Of a stretch of 59,406 nucleotides of DNA, positions 40,988 through 49,565 are shown one piece after another. The translations under genes and the position numbers were made by a program. Source of the DNA: Reyranella sp. (GTDB lineage: Bacteria; Pseudomonadota; Alphaproteobacteria; Reyranellales; Reyranellaceae); NCBI RefSeq assembly GCF_017305915.1, contig NZ_JAFKJN010000039.1, forward strand, positions 1 through 59,406. Reading direction: 5' to 3'. The stretch's first letter is position 1. Every line of letters begins with the position of its first letter. The notes beneath the pieces were generated by a model that had not been told where the DNA came from, did not search any database, and saw nothing but the letters and a program-made list of their open reading frames with translations.

Positions 40988-41818
40988 ATGCCGGACGGCG
41001 CCTACAACTACGCCTATCTCGACGAGCAGACCAAGCGGATGATCCGCCGCGCCATCCTGAAGGCGGTGGCGGTGCCGGGCTACCAGGTGCCGTTCGGCGG
41101 CCGCGAGATGCCGCTGCCCTACGGCTGGGGCACCGGCGGCATCCAGGTGACGGCGGCCATCATCGGCCAGGACGATACGCTGAAGGTGATCGACCAGGGC
41201 GCCGACGACACGACCAACGCCGTGTCGATCCGCCGTTTCTTCGCCCGTGTCGCCGATGTCGACACCACGACGAGGACCGAAGAGGCGACGATCATCCAGA
41301 CGCGCCATCGCGTGCCGGAAACACCGCTACAGGAGGGCCAGATCCTGGTCTTCCAGGTGCCGATCCCCGAGCCCTTGCGCATGCTCGAGCCGCGCGAGAC
41401 CGAGACACGCACCCTGCATGCGCTCTCCGAGTACGGTGTGATGCAGGTCAGCCTGTACGAGAGCATCGCGCGGCACGGCCGCATCGCCAAGACCTACAAC
41501 TACCCGGTGCTGGTGAACGGGCGCTACATGATGAGCCCCTCGCCGATCCCGAAGTTCGACAACCCCAAGCTCGACCGCAATCCGGCGCTGCAGCTCTACG
41601 GCGCCGGCCGCGAGAAGCGCATCTACGCCGTGCCGCCCTACACGCCGGTCAAGAGCCTCGACTTCGACGATCACCCGTTCGAGATCGAGACGTGGGAGCA
41701 GTGCTGCGCGCTGTGCGGCTCCAAGGCGTCGTTCCTCGATGAAATGATCGTCGATGACGAGGGCCAGCGGCTGTTCGTCTGCTCCGACACCGACTATTGC
41801 GAGGAGAGACGGAAGTGA
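40988..41818 (+). CDS. phnJ: Alpha-D-ribose 1-methylphosphonate 5-phosphate C-P lyase PhnJ
   Basis: PhnJ is the radical SAM enzyme that breaks the C-P bond and releases the alkane. The 276-residue protein starts YNYAYLDEQTKRMIRRAILK, has FGGREMPLPYGWGTGGIQVT, and carries the C-terminal cysteines at 240, 243, 265 and 271 (CCALCGS and CSDTDYC). These correspond to the four essential cysteines of the E. coli enzyme (C241, C244, C266, C272), including the non-canonical cluster ligands and the thiyl-radical cysteine. Its TGA overlaps the GTG of phnK. Confidence 0.97.
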   Translation: MPDGAYNYAYLDEQTKRMIRRAILKAVAVPGYQVPFGGREMPLPYGWGTGGIQVTAAIIGQDDTLKVIDQGADDTTNAVSIRRFFARVADVDTTTRTEEATIIQTRHRVPETPLQEGQILVFQVPIPEPLRMLEPRETETRTLHALSEYGVMQVSLYESIARHGRIAKTYNYPVLVNGRYMMSPSPIPKFDNPKLDRNPALQLYGAGREKRIYAVPPYTPVKSLDFDDHPFEIETWEQCCALCGSKASFLDEMIVDDEGQRLFVCSDTDYCEERRK

Positions 41819-42588
41819 ACAGCCCGCTTCTCTCCGCGCGCGGCGTCACCAAGCGCTTCGGCAGCCGGCTCGCCTGCTGCAACGTCAGCTTCGACCTGTG
41901 GCCCGGCGAGGTGCTGGGCGTGGTGGGCGAATCGGGCTCGGGCAAGACCACGCTACTGAATTGCCTCGCCGGCCGGCTCGCGCCGGAGGCGGGCAGCGTC
42001 GCCTACGAGACCGCGTCGGCCGGCACCGTGGACGTGCATTGCCTCAGCGAAGCCCGCCGCCGCCTGCTCGCGAGAACCGAATGGGGCTTCGTGAACCAGG
42101 ACGCCCGCGAGGGTCTGCGCATGGGCGTCAGCGCCGGCGCCAATATCGGCGAGCGGCTGATGGCGATCGGCGCGCGCCATTACGGCAACATCCGGCAGAC
42201 GGCGTCCGACTGGCTCGACCGCGTCGAGATCGAGGCGGATCGCCTCGACGACCGGCCGACCACCTATTCCGGCGGCATGCGCCAGCGCCTGCAGATCGCC
42301 CGCAACCTGGTGAGCGAGCCGCGGCTGGTGTTCATGGACGAGCCGACCGGCGGCCTCGACGTCTCGGTGCAGGCGCGCATCCTCGACCTGCTGCGCGGGC
42401 TAGTCGACCGCTTCCATCTGTCGGCGGTTCTGGTGACGCACGACTTGGGCGTGGCGCGGCTGCTGACCCACCGCCTGATGGTCATGCAGGGCGGCGTGGT
42501 GGTCGAGGAGGGCCTGACCGACCAGGTGCTCGACGATCCGCAGCACGCCTACACCCAGATGCTCGTCGCTTCGATCCTGCCGGTGTGA
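41815..42588 (+). CDS. phnK: C-P lyase ABC-type ATPase PhnK
   Basis: The 257-residue ABC ATPase has Walker A GESGSGKTT, the Q-loop region WGFVNQDAREGLRMGVSAGA (the RxGLRMxVSAGANIGERLM stretch is typical of PhnK), signature YSGGMRQRLQIARNL and Walker B LVFMDEPTGGLD. PhnK docks on the PhnGHIJ core and is not a transporter despite its dipeptide-ABC similarity. GTG 41815 overlaps the phnJ stop (GTGA). Confidence 0.96.
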   Translation: MNSPLLSARGVTKRFGSRLACCNVSFDLWPGEVLGVVGESGSGKTTLLNCLAGRLAPEAGSVAYETASAGTVDVHCLSEARRRLLARTEWGFVNQDAREGLRMGVSAGANIGERLMAIGARHYGNIRQTASDWLDRVEIEADRLDDRPTTYSGGMRQRLQIARNLVSEPRLVFMDEPTGGLDVSVQARILDLLRGLVDRFHLSAVLVTHDLGVARLLTHRLMVMQGGVVVEEGLTDQVLDDPQHAYTQMLVASILPV

Positions 42589-42590
42589 CC

Positions 42591-43313
42591 ATGCTTCCGA
42601 TGCTCCGTGTCTCCGGCCTCCAGAAATCCTTCGTGATGCATGCACGAGGAACGGTAGGGGACGACCTCGCGCTGCCGGTGCTGAAGCATGTCGGCCTCGA
42701 CGTCCGGCCGGGTGAATGCCTGGCGCTGGTCGGGCCGTCGGGCGCCGGCAAGAGCACGCTGCTGCGTTCGCTCTACGGCAACTACCGCCCGCAGGCGGGC
42801 TCGATCCAGGTGCGCCATCGCGACGACTGGGTGGAGTTGGTCGATGCCGAGCCGCGCGTCATCCTCGACGTGCGCCGCCACACCATGGGCTTCGTCAGCC
42901 AGTTCCTGCGCGTGATCCCGCGGGTCGGCGCGGTCGATGTCGTAGCCGAGCCGATGGTACGGCTGGGCGCCGACCTCACGGAGGCGCTGCGCAAGGCGGA
43001 GTTCCTGCTCGGCCTGCTCGGCATCCCCGAGCGGCTGTGGGCGCTGCCGCCCGCGACCTTCTCCGGCGGCGAGCAGCAGCGGGTCAACATCGCGCGCTCG
43101 CTGATCGCCGACTATCCGATCCTGCTGCTCGACGAGCCGACCGCGTCGCTCGACCAGGCCAACCGCGACGGCGTGATCGACCTGATCCGCCAGCGGCGCG
43201 AGGCGGGCACGGCGATCGTCGGCATCTTCCACGACGTGGCGGCGCGCGAAGCGATCGCTACCCGCCTTCACAACGTGGCCCTGCCCACGTCCCAAACAGG
43301 GGTCGCCGCATGA
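42591..43313 (+). CDS. phnL: C-P lyase ABC-type ATPase PhnL
   Basis: The 240-residue ABC ATPase has Walker A GPSGAGKST, HTMGFVSQFLRVIPRVGAVD (typical of PhnL), signature FSGGEQQRVNIARSL and Walker B ILLLDEPTASLD. It acts with PhnGHI in the first step of the lyase pathway. It starts 2 bases after phnK and ends by overlapping phnM (ATGA). Confidence 0.96.
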   Translation: MLPMLRVSGLQKSFVMHARGTVGDDLALPVLKHVGLDVRPGECLALVGPSGAGKSTLLRSLYGNYRPQAGSIQVRHRDDWVELVDAEPRVILDVRRHTMGFVSQFLRVIPRVGAVDVVAEPMVRLGADLTEALRKAEFLLGLLGIPERLWALPPATFSGGEQQRVNIARSLIADYPILLLDEPTASLDQANRDGVIDLIRQRREAGTAIVGIFHDVAAREAIATRLHNVALPTSQTGVAA

Positions 43314-44449
43314 CCGAGACCATCTTCACCAATGGCCGCATCGTCACGGCCGATGCCGAGTTCGACGGCACCGTGGTGGTCCGCGGCGGCCATATCGCCG
43401 ACGTCCAGCGCGGCCGCTGTCAGGCGACCAGCGCGCTCGATCTCGAGGGCGACGTGCTGATCCCCGGCCTGATCGAGCTGCATACCGACAATATGGAGAA
43501 GCACTTCTCGCCCAGGCCCGGCGTGAAGTGGCCGGCGGTGCCGGCGGTGATGGCGCATGACACCCAGATCGCCGCCGGCGGCATCACCACGGTGTTCGAT
43601 TCGCTGTCGCTGGGCGACGTGCGCGGCGACACCGACCGGGTGAAGAACCGCACCCGCATGGTCGAGGCGATCTGCGAGGTGAGCGAGCGCCGCATGACCC
43701 GCGCCGAGCACCGCCTGCATCTGCGTTGCGAGGTCACACCCGACGACGCGGTCGAGGCGGTCGACACGTGGATCGACCTGCCGCTGGTCGGCCTGCTGTC
43801 GATCAACGACCACACGCCGGGGCAGCGCCAGTTCCTCGATCCGGACAAGCTCAAGGAATACTACATGGGCAAGTACCTGATGACCGAGCAGCAGTTCGGG
43901 GAATTCCACATCCGCTCGCTCGACCTGCACCAGCGCAACGCGGCGCGCCATCGCCAGGCCATCGTGTCGCGCGCCCAGGCCCGCGCCCTGCCGCTTGCCA
44001 GCCACGACGATGCCACCGCCGAGCATGTGTTCGAAGCCGTGCGCAACGGCATGACCATCGCCGAGTTCCCGACCACCTGGGAAGCGGCACGCGCCTCGCG
44101 CGACGCCGGCCTCGCGGTGCTGGTCGGCGCGCCCAACCTGGTGCTGGGCGGCTCGCACTCCGGCAACATCGCAGCGATCGACCTGATCCGCGCCGGCCAG
44201 GCCGACATCCTGTCGTCCGACTACGTGCCGGCCAGTTTGGTCGAGGGCGTGTTCAAGCTGCCGCGCGAGGCCCAGATCGACCTGGCGCAGGCGGTACGCC
44301 TCGCCTCGCTCAACCCGGCCCGCGCGGTCGGCCTCGCCGACCGCGGCGAGATCGCTGCGGACAAGCGCGCCGACCTCGTCCGCGTGCGCCAACTCGGCGA
44401 CGCCCCGATGGTCCGCGCGGTGTGGCGCGAAGGCGAGCGCGTGGTGTGA
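43310..44449 (+). CDS. phnM: Alpha-D-ribose 1-methylphosphonate 5-triphosphate diphosphatase PhnM
   Basis: PhnM removes pyrophosphate from the ribose triphosphonate intermediate. The 379-residue amidohydrolase-fold protein has IPGLIELHTDNMEKHFSPRP with its metal-binding His, AHDTQIAAGGITTVFDSLSL, LPLVGLLSINDHTPGQRQFL, ASHDDATAEH and VGAPNLVLGGSHSGNIAAID, and ends with the usual RADLVRVR strand. It overlaps phnL by 4 bases. A 106-base repeat hairpin separates it from phnN. Confidence 0.96.
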   Translation: MTETIFTNGRIVTADAEFDGTVVVRGGHIADVQRGRCQATSALDLEGDVLIPGLIELHTDNMEKHFSPRPGVKWPAVPAVMAHDTQIAAGGITTVFDSLSLGDVRGDTDRVKNRTRMVEAICEVSERRMTRAEHRLHLRCEVTPDDAVEAVDTWIDLPLVGLLSINDHTPGQRQFLDPDKLKEYYMGKYLMTEQQFGEFHIRSLDLHQRNAARHRQAIVSRAQARALPLASHDDATAEHVFEAVRNGMTIAEFPTTWEAARASRDAGLAVLVGAPNLVLGGSHSGNIAAIDLIRAGQADILSSDYVPASLVEGVFKLPREAQIDLAQAVRLASLNPARAVGLADRGEIAADKRADLVRVRQLGDAPMVRAVWREGERVV

Positions 44450-44455
44450 TGCCGC

Positions 44456-44561
44456 CTGTCGTCCTGAGCGCAGCGAAGGACCTGATTGCGGTCGTGACGC
44501 GAAGAACGGCGGCGTACGGGACGAAGCGCCATGAGGTCCTTCGCTTCGCTCAGGACGACAG
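44456..44561. repeat. Intergenic hairpin repeat (family 1) between phnM and phnN
   Basis: The 28-base arms (44456-44483 and 44534-44561) contain GTCGTCCTGAGCG(C/A)AGCG and are complementary with one mismatch, around a 50-base loop. The right arm ends 3 bases before the GTG of phnN. The same arms flank the GIY-YIG gene at 50592-50894. Confidence 0.88.
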
Positions 44562-44564
44562 ATA

Positions 44565-45155
44565 GTGGGTCCCCTCGTCTACGTCATGGGCCCGTCGGGC
44601 GCGGGCAAGGATTCGGTGATGAATCGCGCCCGCGCGCTGCTGACGCCCGAGGCTTCGGTGTTCTTCGCCCATCGCTACATCACCCGGCCGGCCGATTCAG
44701 GCGGCGAGAACCATGTCGCGCTGACCCCGGCGGAGTTCGCGCTGCGCCGCGAGCGCGGGCTGTTCGCCTTCGACTGGCAGGCGCACGGCAATCGCTATGG
44801 CATCGGCTGCGAAATCGACATCTGGCGCGGATCGGGGCTGACCGTCGTGGTCTCGGGCTCGCGCGAGCATTTCCTCGCCGCCGACGGCCTCGACCAGGAC
44901 ACTCATCCGGTGCTGATCACGGCGCCGCCGCAGCGGCTGGCCGAGCGGCTCGCGGCGCGCGGACGCGAGGACAGCGGCGCCGCGACCCTGCGGCTGGGCC
45001 GAGGTGCCGCCTACGAGATCGCCGATCCGCGGCTGGTCACGATCGTCAACGACGGCGCGCTGGAGGCGGCCGCGCAGGCCTTCGTCAGCTTGCTCGCCAG
45101 ACTTCGCCATGCACCAGCCGCCCGCCGCCGAGCCGGTAGCGCGCCAGCATCGTGA
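44565..45155 (+). CDS. phnN: Ribose 1,5-bisphosphate phosphokinase PhnN
   Basis: PhnN phosphorylates ribose 1,5-bisphosphate to PRPP, returning the C-P lyase ribose to metabolism. The 196-residue P-loop kinase has VYVMGPSGAGKDSVMNRARA, FFAHRYITRPADSGGENHVA, FDWQAHGNRYGIGCEIDIW and LRLGRGAAYEIADPRLVTIV. The GTG at 44565 lies directly behind a repeat arm. The last 71 bases overlap the 3' end of the converging DUF1045 gene. Confidence 0.93.
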   Translation: MGPLVYVMGPSGAGKDSVMNRARALLTPEASVFFAHRYITRPADSGGENHVALTPAEFALRRERGLFAFDWQAHGNRYGIGCEIDIWRGSGLTVVVSGSREHFLAADGLDQDTHPVLITAPPQRLAERLAARGREDSGAATLRLGRGAAYEIADPRLVTIVNDGALEAAAQAFVSLLARLRHAPAARRRAGSAPAS

Positions 45156-45819
45156 AGGCCCGGTCGGGCGCCGACTGACGAAACACGCAGAGATCGCGCA
45201 CCGGCAAGGGCCGGTCGACCAGGTTGGCGAAGCGCGGCCGCAGGATGTTCATCACCGCCGTGCGCTCGCCCTCGTCGGTCAGGCGGCCGGTCAGGGTGAG
45301 GTGGAAGCGCCATTCCTCGAGCACGTAGGGATAGCCCCAGCGCAGCAGCAGCTCGTCCTGGCGCGGCGACAGGCCGTTCAGGCGGCGGCGCGCCAGCTCC
45401 TCGTCGCCCGCCGGCCGGCGGAACTCGTCGAACTCCACGACGCAGCGATCGGCGAGATCCTGCAGCTCGGGCGAGCGCTGGGTCGGCACCAGGGCGAGGA
45501 AGTCCGACAGCGCGGTCAGCATCAGCGACGGCGCGGTGACGGTGCGCTGGGTCGCGGCGAAGCGGCCGACGGCGGCGAGGAAATCGGCCTCGGTGACGTC
45601 GTCGATCAACGCCATCGGCGGCTTCAGCGTGCCGTGGAAGCCGTAGCGCCGCGGCTCGGCGGTGATCGCCACCAGGCGCTCGGGGTCGATGCCGGACGAG
45701 GCCGGCAGGGCGCGCCCGCGGCTGCCGTTGGGGCTCCAGCCGAGCCACTGGTTGGCGGCGACGGAGAGGGCTTCCTCCGGACGCGGCGCGTAGTACAGGG
45801 CGTAGCGCGGCAGGGTCAC
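45085..45819 (-). CDS. DUF1045 phosphonate-metabolism protein (2H phosphoesterase superfamily)
   Basis: The 244-residue protein begins (GTG) MTLPRYALYYAPRPEEALSV and has the two H-x-T motifs of 2H phosphodiesterases, FHGTLKPPMAL and FHLTLTGRLTD. DUF1045 proteins sit in C-P lyase loci that lack phnP, and a role in opening the ribose cyclic phosphate is a reasonable inference. Its start overlaps the phnE stop by 4 bases, making it the last gene of phnCDEE-DUF1045. No phnP was seen in the window. Confidence 0.88.
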   Translation of the reverse strand: MTLPRYALYYAPRPEEALSVAANQWLGWSPNGSRGRALPASSGIDPERLVAITAEPRRYGFHGTLKPPMALIDDVTEADFLAAVGRFAATQRTVTAPSLMLTALSDFLALVPTQRSPELQDLADRCVVEFDEFRRPAGDEELARRRLNGLSPRQDELLLRWGYPYVLEEWRFHLTLTGRLTDEGERTAVMNILRPRFANLVDRPLPVRDLCVFRQSAPDRAFTMLARYRLGGGRLVHGEVWRAS

Positions 45820-46673
45820 GCGAGCCGAGCCCGGCGGCCGATCAGGGCGAAGCGAAGCTGGTTCGACACGACATCGATCGCCGCCACCGCCACCAGGATC
45901 AGCAGGATGATGAACGAGACCTGCTGCAGCTCCAGGGTGCGGATCGCCTCGGCGAGATGCAGGCCGATGCCGCCCGCGCCGACGATGCCGATGATGGTCG
46001 CCGAGCGGGTGTTGGATTCGAAGAAGTACAGGACCTGGCTCGCGAGAACGGGAAAGACCTCGGGCAGGATGCCGAAACGGATGCCGAGGACGGCGCCGCC
46101 GCCCGAGGCGACGATGCCCTCGCGCGGCTTGCGGTCGACCGCTTCGATCGCCTCGGAGAACAACTTGCCGAAATTGCCGATGTCGGAAGTCATGATTGCC
46201 AGCACGCCCGCGAACGGCCCGAGCCCGACCACGTTGATCCAGATCAGCGCCCAGATCAGGATATCGACGCTGCGGATGATGTCGAGCGAGCGCCGGGTGA
46301 AGAAGCGCAGCACGCGCTGCACCGTCACGTTGCGCGCCGCCAGCAAGGCGATCGGCAGCGCGATGACCGCCGCCAGGAGAGTGCCGAGGAAGGAGATGGC
46401 GATCGTCTCCATCAGAGACAACAGGTAGAGCCGGACATGCGCCCAGTCGCCGGGACTGGGCGGCATCATCAGGACGGCGATGTCGCCGAGCTTGTCGATG
46501 CCGCCGATGAGCTTCGCGCCGAAGAAGCCGAGCTCGGCCATGGCGGCGACCAGCAGAATGACCGCCGCGGCGCCGGCCAGCATCAGGACCTGGCGGTCGC
46601 GCGCCGGCGGGCCGAAATAGTGCGGATGGCGGCTGCGGATCGCGGCCGTGTCGACCTTCATGCGCCCGGCCAT
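45816..46673 (-). CDS. phnE: Phosphonate ABC transporter permease PhnE (second copy)
   Basis: The 285-residue permease has about six hydrophobic helices and the binding-protein-dependent permease motifs: LLSLMETIAISFLGTLLAAV, RSLDIIRSVDILIWALIWIN, the EAA-loop region EAIEAVDRKPREGIVASGGG, FGILPEVFPVLASQVLYFFE and TIIGIVGAGGIGLHLAEAIR. It pairs with the other PhnE to form the phosphonate channel. ATG 46673 shares a base with the preceding stop (TGATG). Confidence 0.94.
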   Translation of the reverse strand: MAGRMKVDTAAIRSRHPHYFGPPARDRQVLMLAGAAAVILLVAAMAELGFFGAKLIGGIDKLGDIAVLMMPPSPGDWAHVRLYLLSLMETIAISFLGTLLAAVIALPIALLAARNVTVQRVLRFFTRRSLDIIRSVDILIWALIWINVVGLGPFAGVLAIMTSDIGNFGKLFSEAIEAVDRKPREGIVASGGGAVLGIRFGILPEVFPVLASQVLYFFESNTRSATIIGIVGAGGIGLHLAEAIRTLELQQVSFIILLILVAVAAIDVVSNQLRFALIGRRARLA

Positions 46674-47557
46674 CAGTGGCGCTCCTCCATGCCGATCAGC
46701 CGGTGCCGCGCCATCGAGGTCAGCGTGTCGATCACCGCGACGGTGACCACGATCATCAGCAGGATGGCGGAGACGTCGGAGTAGTAGAACTTGCGGATCG
46801 CCTCGATCAGGTCCATGCCGATGCCGCCGGCGCCGACGAAGCCCATCACCGCCGCCTCGCGCACGTTGATCTCGAAGCGCAGCAGGCTGTAGCTCACGAA
46901 GTTGGACAGGGTCTGCGGCAGCGCGCCGTAGCGCATCGCTGCCGTCCAGTGCGCGCCGGTGGCCGACACGCCCTCGACCGGCTTCATGTCGATGTTCTCG
47001 ACCACCTCGGCGAACAGCTTGCCGAGCGCCCCCAGCGTGTGGATCGCCATGGCCAGCACGCCGGCCAGCGGCCCCAGCCCGAAGGCGATCACGAACATCA
47101 GGGCGAAGACGAGCTGCGGCACGGTGCGGCAGAGCTCGCAGAAGCGGCGCACGAGCAGGCGCAGCCAGGGTCGCGGTGCCACGTTGGCCGCGGCCAGGAA
47201 CGCCAGGAAGAAGGCGCCGATCGCGCCCAGCGCCGTGCCGACATAGGCCATCAGCAGGGTCTCGCCGAGCAGCCGGAGCCAGCGGGCCGCGCCCCAGTAC
47301 CATTCGACCGGATCGGCCCAGACCCAGGCGCCATTGTCGAGATGGAACAGCCGCCAGATGTAGCTGGTGAAGTTGCCCAGGTTGCCGAAGAACTTCGCGA
47401 GGTCGACCTCGGCCGACACCGACGACAGCCCGATCGCCGCGACGATGCAGGCCATGACCAGCAGCGAATGGAAGCGCCGGCTGCGGACTGCGGCGTCGTA
47501 CGACGCCAGCAGCGGCCGCAGCTGGGCTTCCGGCAGATGAACGACCGGCGACGCCAC
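46673..47557 (-). CDS. phnE: Phosphonate ABC transporter permease PhnE (first copy)
   Basis: The 294-residue permease starts at a GTG and has LLGETLLMAYVGTALGAIGA, RRFCELCRTVPQLVFALMFV, EVVENIDMKPVEGVSATGAH in the EAA loop, YGALPQTLSNFVSYSLLRFE and AAVMGFVGAGGIGMDLIEAI. Its N-terminus is longer than that of the second copy, with a tryptophan-rich periplasmic stretch (WADPVEWYWGAARWLRLL). It lies 36 bases after phnD in the same operon. Confidence 0.94.
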   Translation of the reverse strand: MASPVVHLPEAQLRPLLASYDAAVRSRRFHSLLVMACIVAAIGLSSVSAEVDLAKFFGNLGNFTSYIWRLFHLDNGAWVWADPVEWYWGAARWLRLLGETLLMAYVGTALGAIGAFFLAFLAAANVAPRPWLRLLVRRFCELCRTVPQLVFALMFVIAFGLGPLAGVLAMAIHTLGALGKLFAEVVENIDMKPVEGVSATGAHWTAAMRYGALPQTLSNFVSYSLLRFEINVREAAVMGFVGAGGIGMDLIEAIRKFYYSDVSAILLMIVVTVAVIDTLTSMARHRLIGMEERH

Positions 47558-47593
47558 CTTAGTTTGCCTGATCTTGGCGTTATCCGAGGTCGA

Positions 47594-48508
47594 TCAACTC
47601 TTCTGCTTGCGAAGTGAGTCGATGAACTTGATCAGCTCGACGACGCCTTCGTAGTACTTGGCGTCGGCCGGGATGAACTCGCGGTCCTTGCCGTCCGAGA
47701 GCCTGTCGAAGGCCGCCTTGTTCCTGGTCGGCGCCTCCTGGAAGGCCTTCCAGATCGCCGCCTTCAGGTCGGCCGGCATGTCGGCCAGGTAGGCGTAGGG
47801 CGAGTTCGGGATCAGCTCGGATTTGGAGATGATCCGGAAGTCCTCCTTCTTGGCCAGGCCCTTGGCGACCATGCGGGTGAGGTTCGAATCATCCTCGGCG
47901 TTCCACCAGTTGGCGGCGATGTCGACCGTCTTTTGCTGCAGCGCGATGACCGCGTTCTCGTGGCTGCCGGTGTAGGTGACGTGCGCGAAGAACTGCTCCG
48001 GCGCAATCTTCAGCTTGTTGAGCACGAAGCGCGGCACGTTGTTGCCCGAAGTCGAGTTCGGATCGACGAGGCCGAGGTTCTTGCCCTTGAGATCCTCGAT
48101 CGTCTTGTACGGGCTGTCGGCGCGCACGTAGAACACCGAGTAGTAGCCGACCGTGCCGTCGTTGTTCTTGGTGGTGCAGAACGGCTCGACCTTGACGCCG
48201 GTGACGACGGCGCGGCTGTAGGAGGCCGGGCCGTAGCCTGCGAGATGGATCGAGCCGTTGCGCTGGCCCTCGATCACCGCGGCGTAGTCGTTGGCGACGC
48301 GCAGCGTCACCTTGGTGCCGAGCTCCTTGGAGAGATACTCGACGAACGGCGCATAGCGCTCGGTCACACCCGAGGCGTTCTCGGCCGGCACCACCGCCAG
48401 CACCAGCTCGGGATACTTCGACTTCCAGGCCTGGGCGCGGGCGGCGCCGGCCACGACGGTCGTGCCGACGGCGAGCGCCGTGCCGAGCATCTGTCGACGG
48501 TTCATCAT
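47594..48508 (-). CDS. phnD: Phosphonate-binding periplasmic protein PhnD
   Basis: The 304-residue protein starts MMNRRQMLGTALAVGTTVVA, a Tat/Sec-type signal cut near ARAQA. The mature part matches phosphate/phosphonate binding proteins: LVLAVVPAENASGVTERYAP, GSIHLAGYGPASYSRAVVTG, YYSVFYVRADSPYKTIEDLK, FVDPNSTSG-like LGLVDPNSTSGNNVPRFVL and TYTGSHENAVIALQQKTVDI. GGAG lies 8 bases before the first of two ATGs. It delivers phosphonates to the PhnC/PhnE transporter. Confidence 0.95.
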   Translation of the reverse strand: MMNRRQMLGTALAVGTTVVAGAARAQAWKSKYPELVLAVVPAENASGVTERYAPFVEYLSKELGTKVTLRVANDYAAVIEGQRNGSIHLAGYGPASYSRAVVTGVKVEPFCTTKNNDGTVGYYSVFYVRADSPYKTIEDLKGKNLGLVDPNSTSGNNVPRFVLNKLKIAPEQFFAHVTYTGSHENAVIALQQKTVDIAANWWNAEDDSNLTRMVAKGLAKKEDFRIISKSELIPNSPYAYLADMPADLKAAIWKAFQEAPTRNKAAFDRLSDGKDREFIPADAKYYEGVVELIKFIDSLRKQKS

Positions 48509-48533
48509 TGCGAATTCTCCTTGTGCTGACGGG

Positions 48534-49337
48534 TCAGTTGGCGATGGCGAGGCCCGGCGCCGGCACGAGGTCGGGCCGGCTTTCGGGGCCGAGCACCTCG
48601 CCCGATTCGAGGCCATAGAGGTCGCGCGCCACGCTGTCTGTGAGCGCGGCCGGCACGTCGTCGAACACCAGCCGGCCGGCGGCGAGGCCGACCAGGCGGT
48701 CGCAGTACTTGCGCGCGAGATCGAGGCTATGGAGGTTGCACATCACGGTGATGCCGAAGTGCCTGTTGATGTGCTGCAGCGCGTCCATCACCACCTGAGT
48801 GTTGCGCGGGTCGAGCGAGGCGATCGGCTCGTCGGCGAGGATGATCTCGGGCTCCTGGATCAGCGCTCTCGCGATCGCCACGCGCTGCTGCTGGCCGCCC
48901 GACAGGGTGTCGGCGCGCTGGCCGGAGAGGCGGGCCATGTCGAGGCCCTCGAGCGCCGAGAGGCCCATCGCCTTCTCGTCATGGGTCCAGAGCTTGAGCA
49001 GGGCGCGCCACAGCGGCGCATGGAAGGCGCGGCCCATCATGACGTTGGTCAGCACGTCCAGCCGGCCAGCCAGATTGAACTGCTGGAAGATCATGGCGCA
49101 GCGGGCGCGCCATTGGCGCAGCTCGCGGCCCGTGAGCCGGGTGACGTCGGCGCCTTCGAAGAAGATGCGCCCTTCGCTGGGGTCGTTCAGCCGGTTGATC
49201 ATGCGCAGCAGGGTCGACTTGCCCGAGCCCGACTGGCCGATCACGCCGACCATCTGGCCCTTCGGCACCACCAGCGAGATGCCGTCGACGGCGCGCTTGT
49301 CGCCGAACTTCTTCACAACGCCGTCCAGCCGCAGCAT
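48534..49337 (-). CDS. phnC: Phosphonate ABC transporter ATPase PhnC
   Basis: The 267-residue ATPase has Walker A GQSGSGKSTLLRMINRL, CAMIFQQFNLAGRLDVLTNV, signature TLSGGQQQRVAIARAL, Walker B EIILADEPIASLDPRNT, and GITVMCNLHSLDLARKYCDR; the NLHS switch is typical of PhnC. ATG 49337 is chosen over the open upstream frame. It heads phnCDEE-DUF1045, 26 bases before phnD, with a Pho-box-like site about 60 bases upstream. Confidence 0.95.
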   Translation of the reverse strand: MLRLDGVVKKFGDKRAVDGISLVVPKGQMVGVIGQSGSGKSTLLRMINRLNDPSEGRIFFEGADVTRLTGRELRQWRARCAMIFQQFNLAGRLDVLTNVMMGRAFHAPLWRALLKLWTHDEKAMGLSALEGLDMARLSGQRADTLSGGQQQRVAIARALIQEPEIILADEPIASLDPRNTQVVMDALQHINRHFGITVMCNLHSLDLARKYCDRLVGLAAGRLVFDDVPAALTDSVARDLYGLESGEVLGPESRPDLVPAPGLAIAN

Positions 49338-49395
49338 GCCAACACCCCGGGAAACGCGCCCCCTGCGCTGCCTACCGGCTGCACGCTGCAGCGAG

Positions 49396-49413
49396 GCGAC
49401 GGTTCGGTTACAG
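49396..49413 (-). promoter_or_regulatory. Pho-box-like site upstream of phnC
   Basis: On the minus strand CTGTAAC-CGAA-CCGTCGC matches the CTGTMAY-N4-CTGTMAY pattern (7 of 7 and 5 of 7). It lies 59 bases before the phnC start in the 228-base divergent gap to the Bug-type gene. Together with the site before phnG it suggests phosphate control of both phn operons. Confidence 0.45.
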
Positions 49414-49565
49414 AAATGAGTCGCAGTGGATAGAAGTGGATAGGCGCGTCCGCCCCGCGGCCCGCCAAAATTGCATATTGCAGCGCGGTTATCTTCCGGG
49501 GTCGATGCGACGCCGAGCAGCCTCTGGCATTCTCGCTGCTCGAGAGGGGCTCCGAGGACCTGCCG

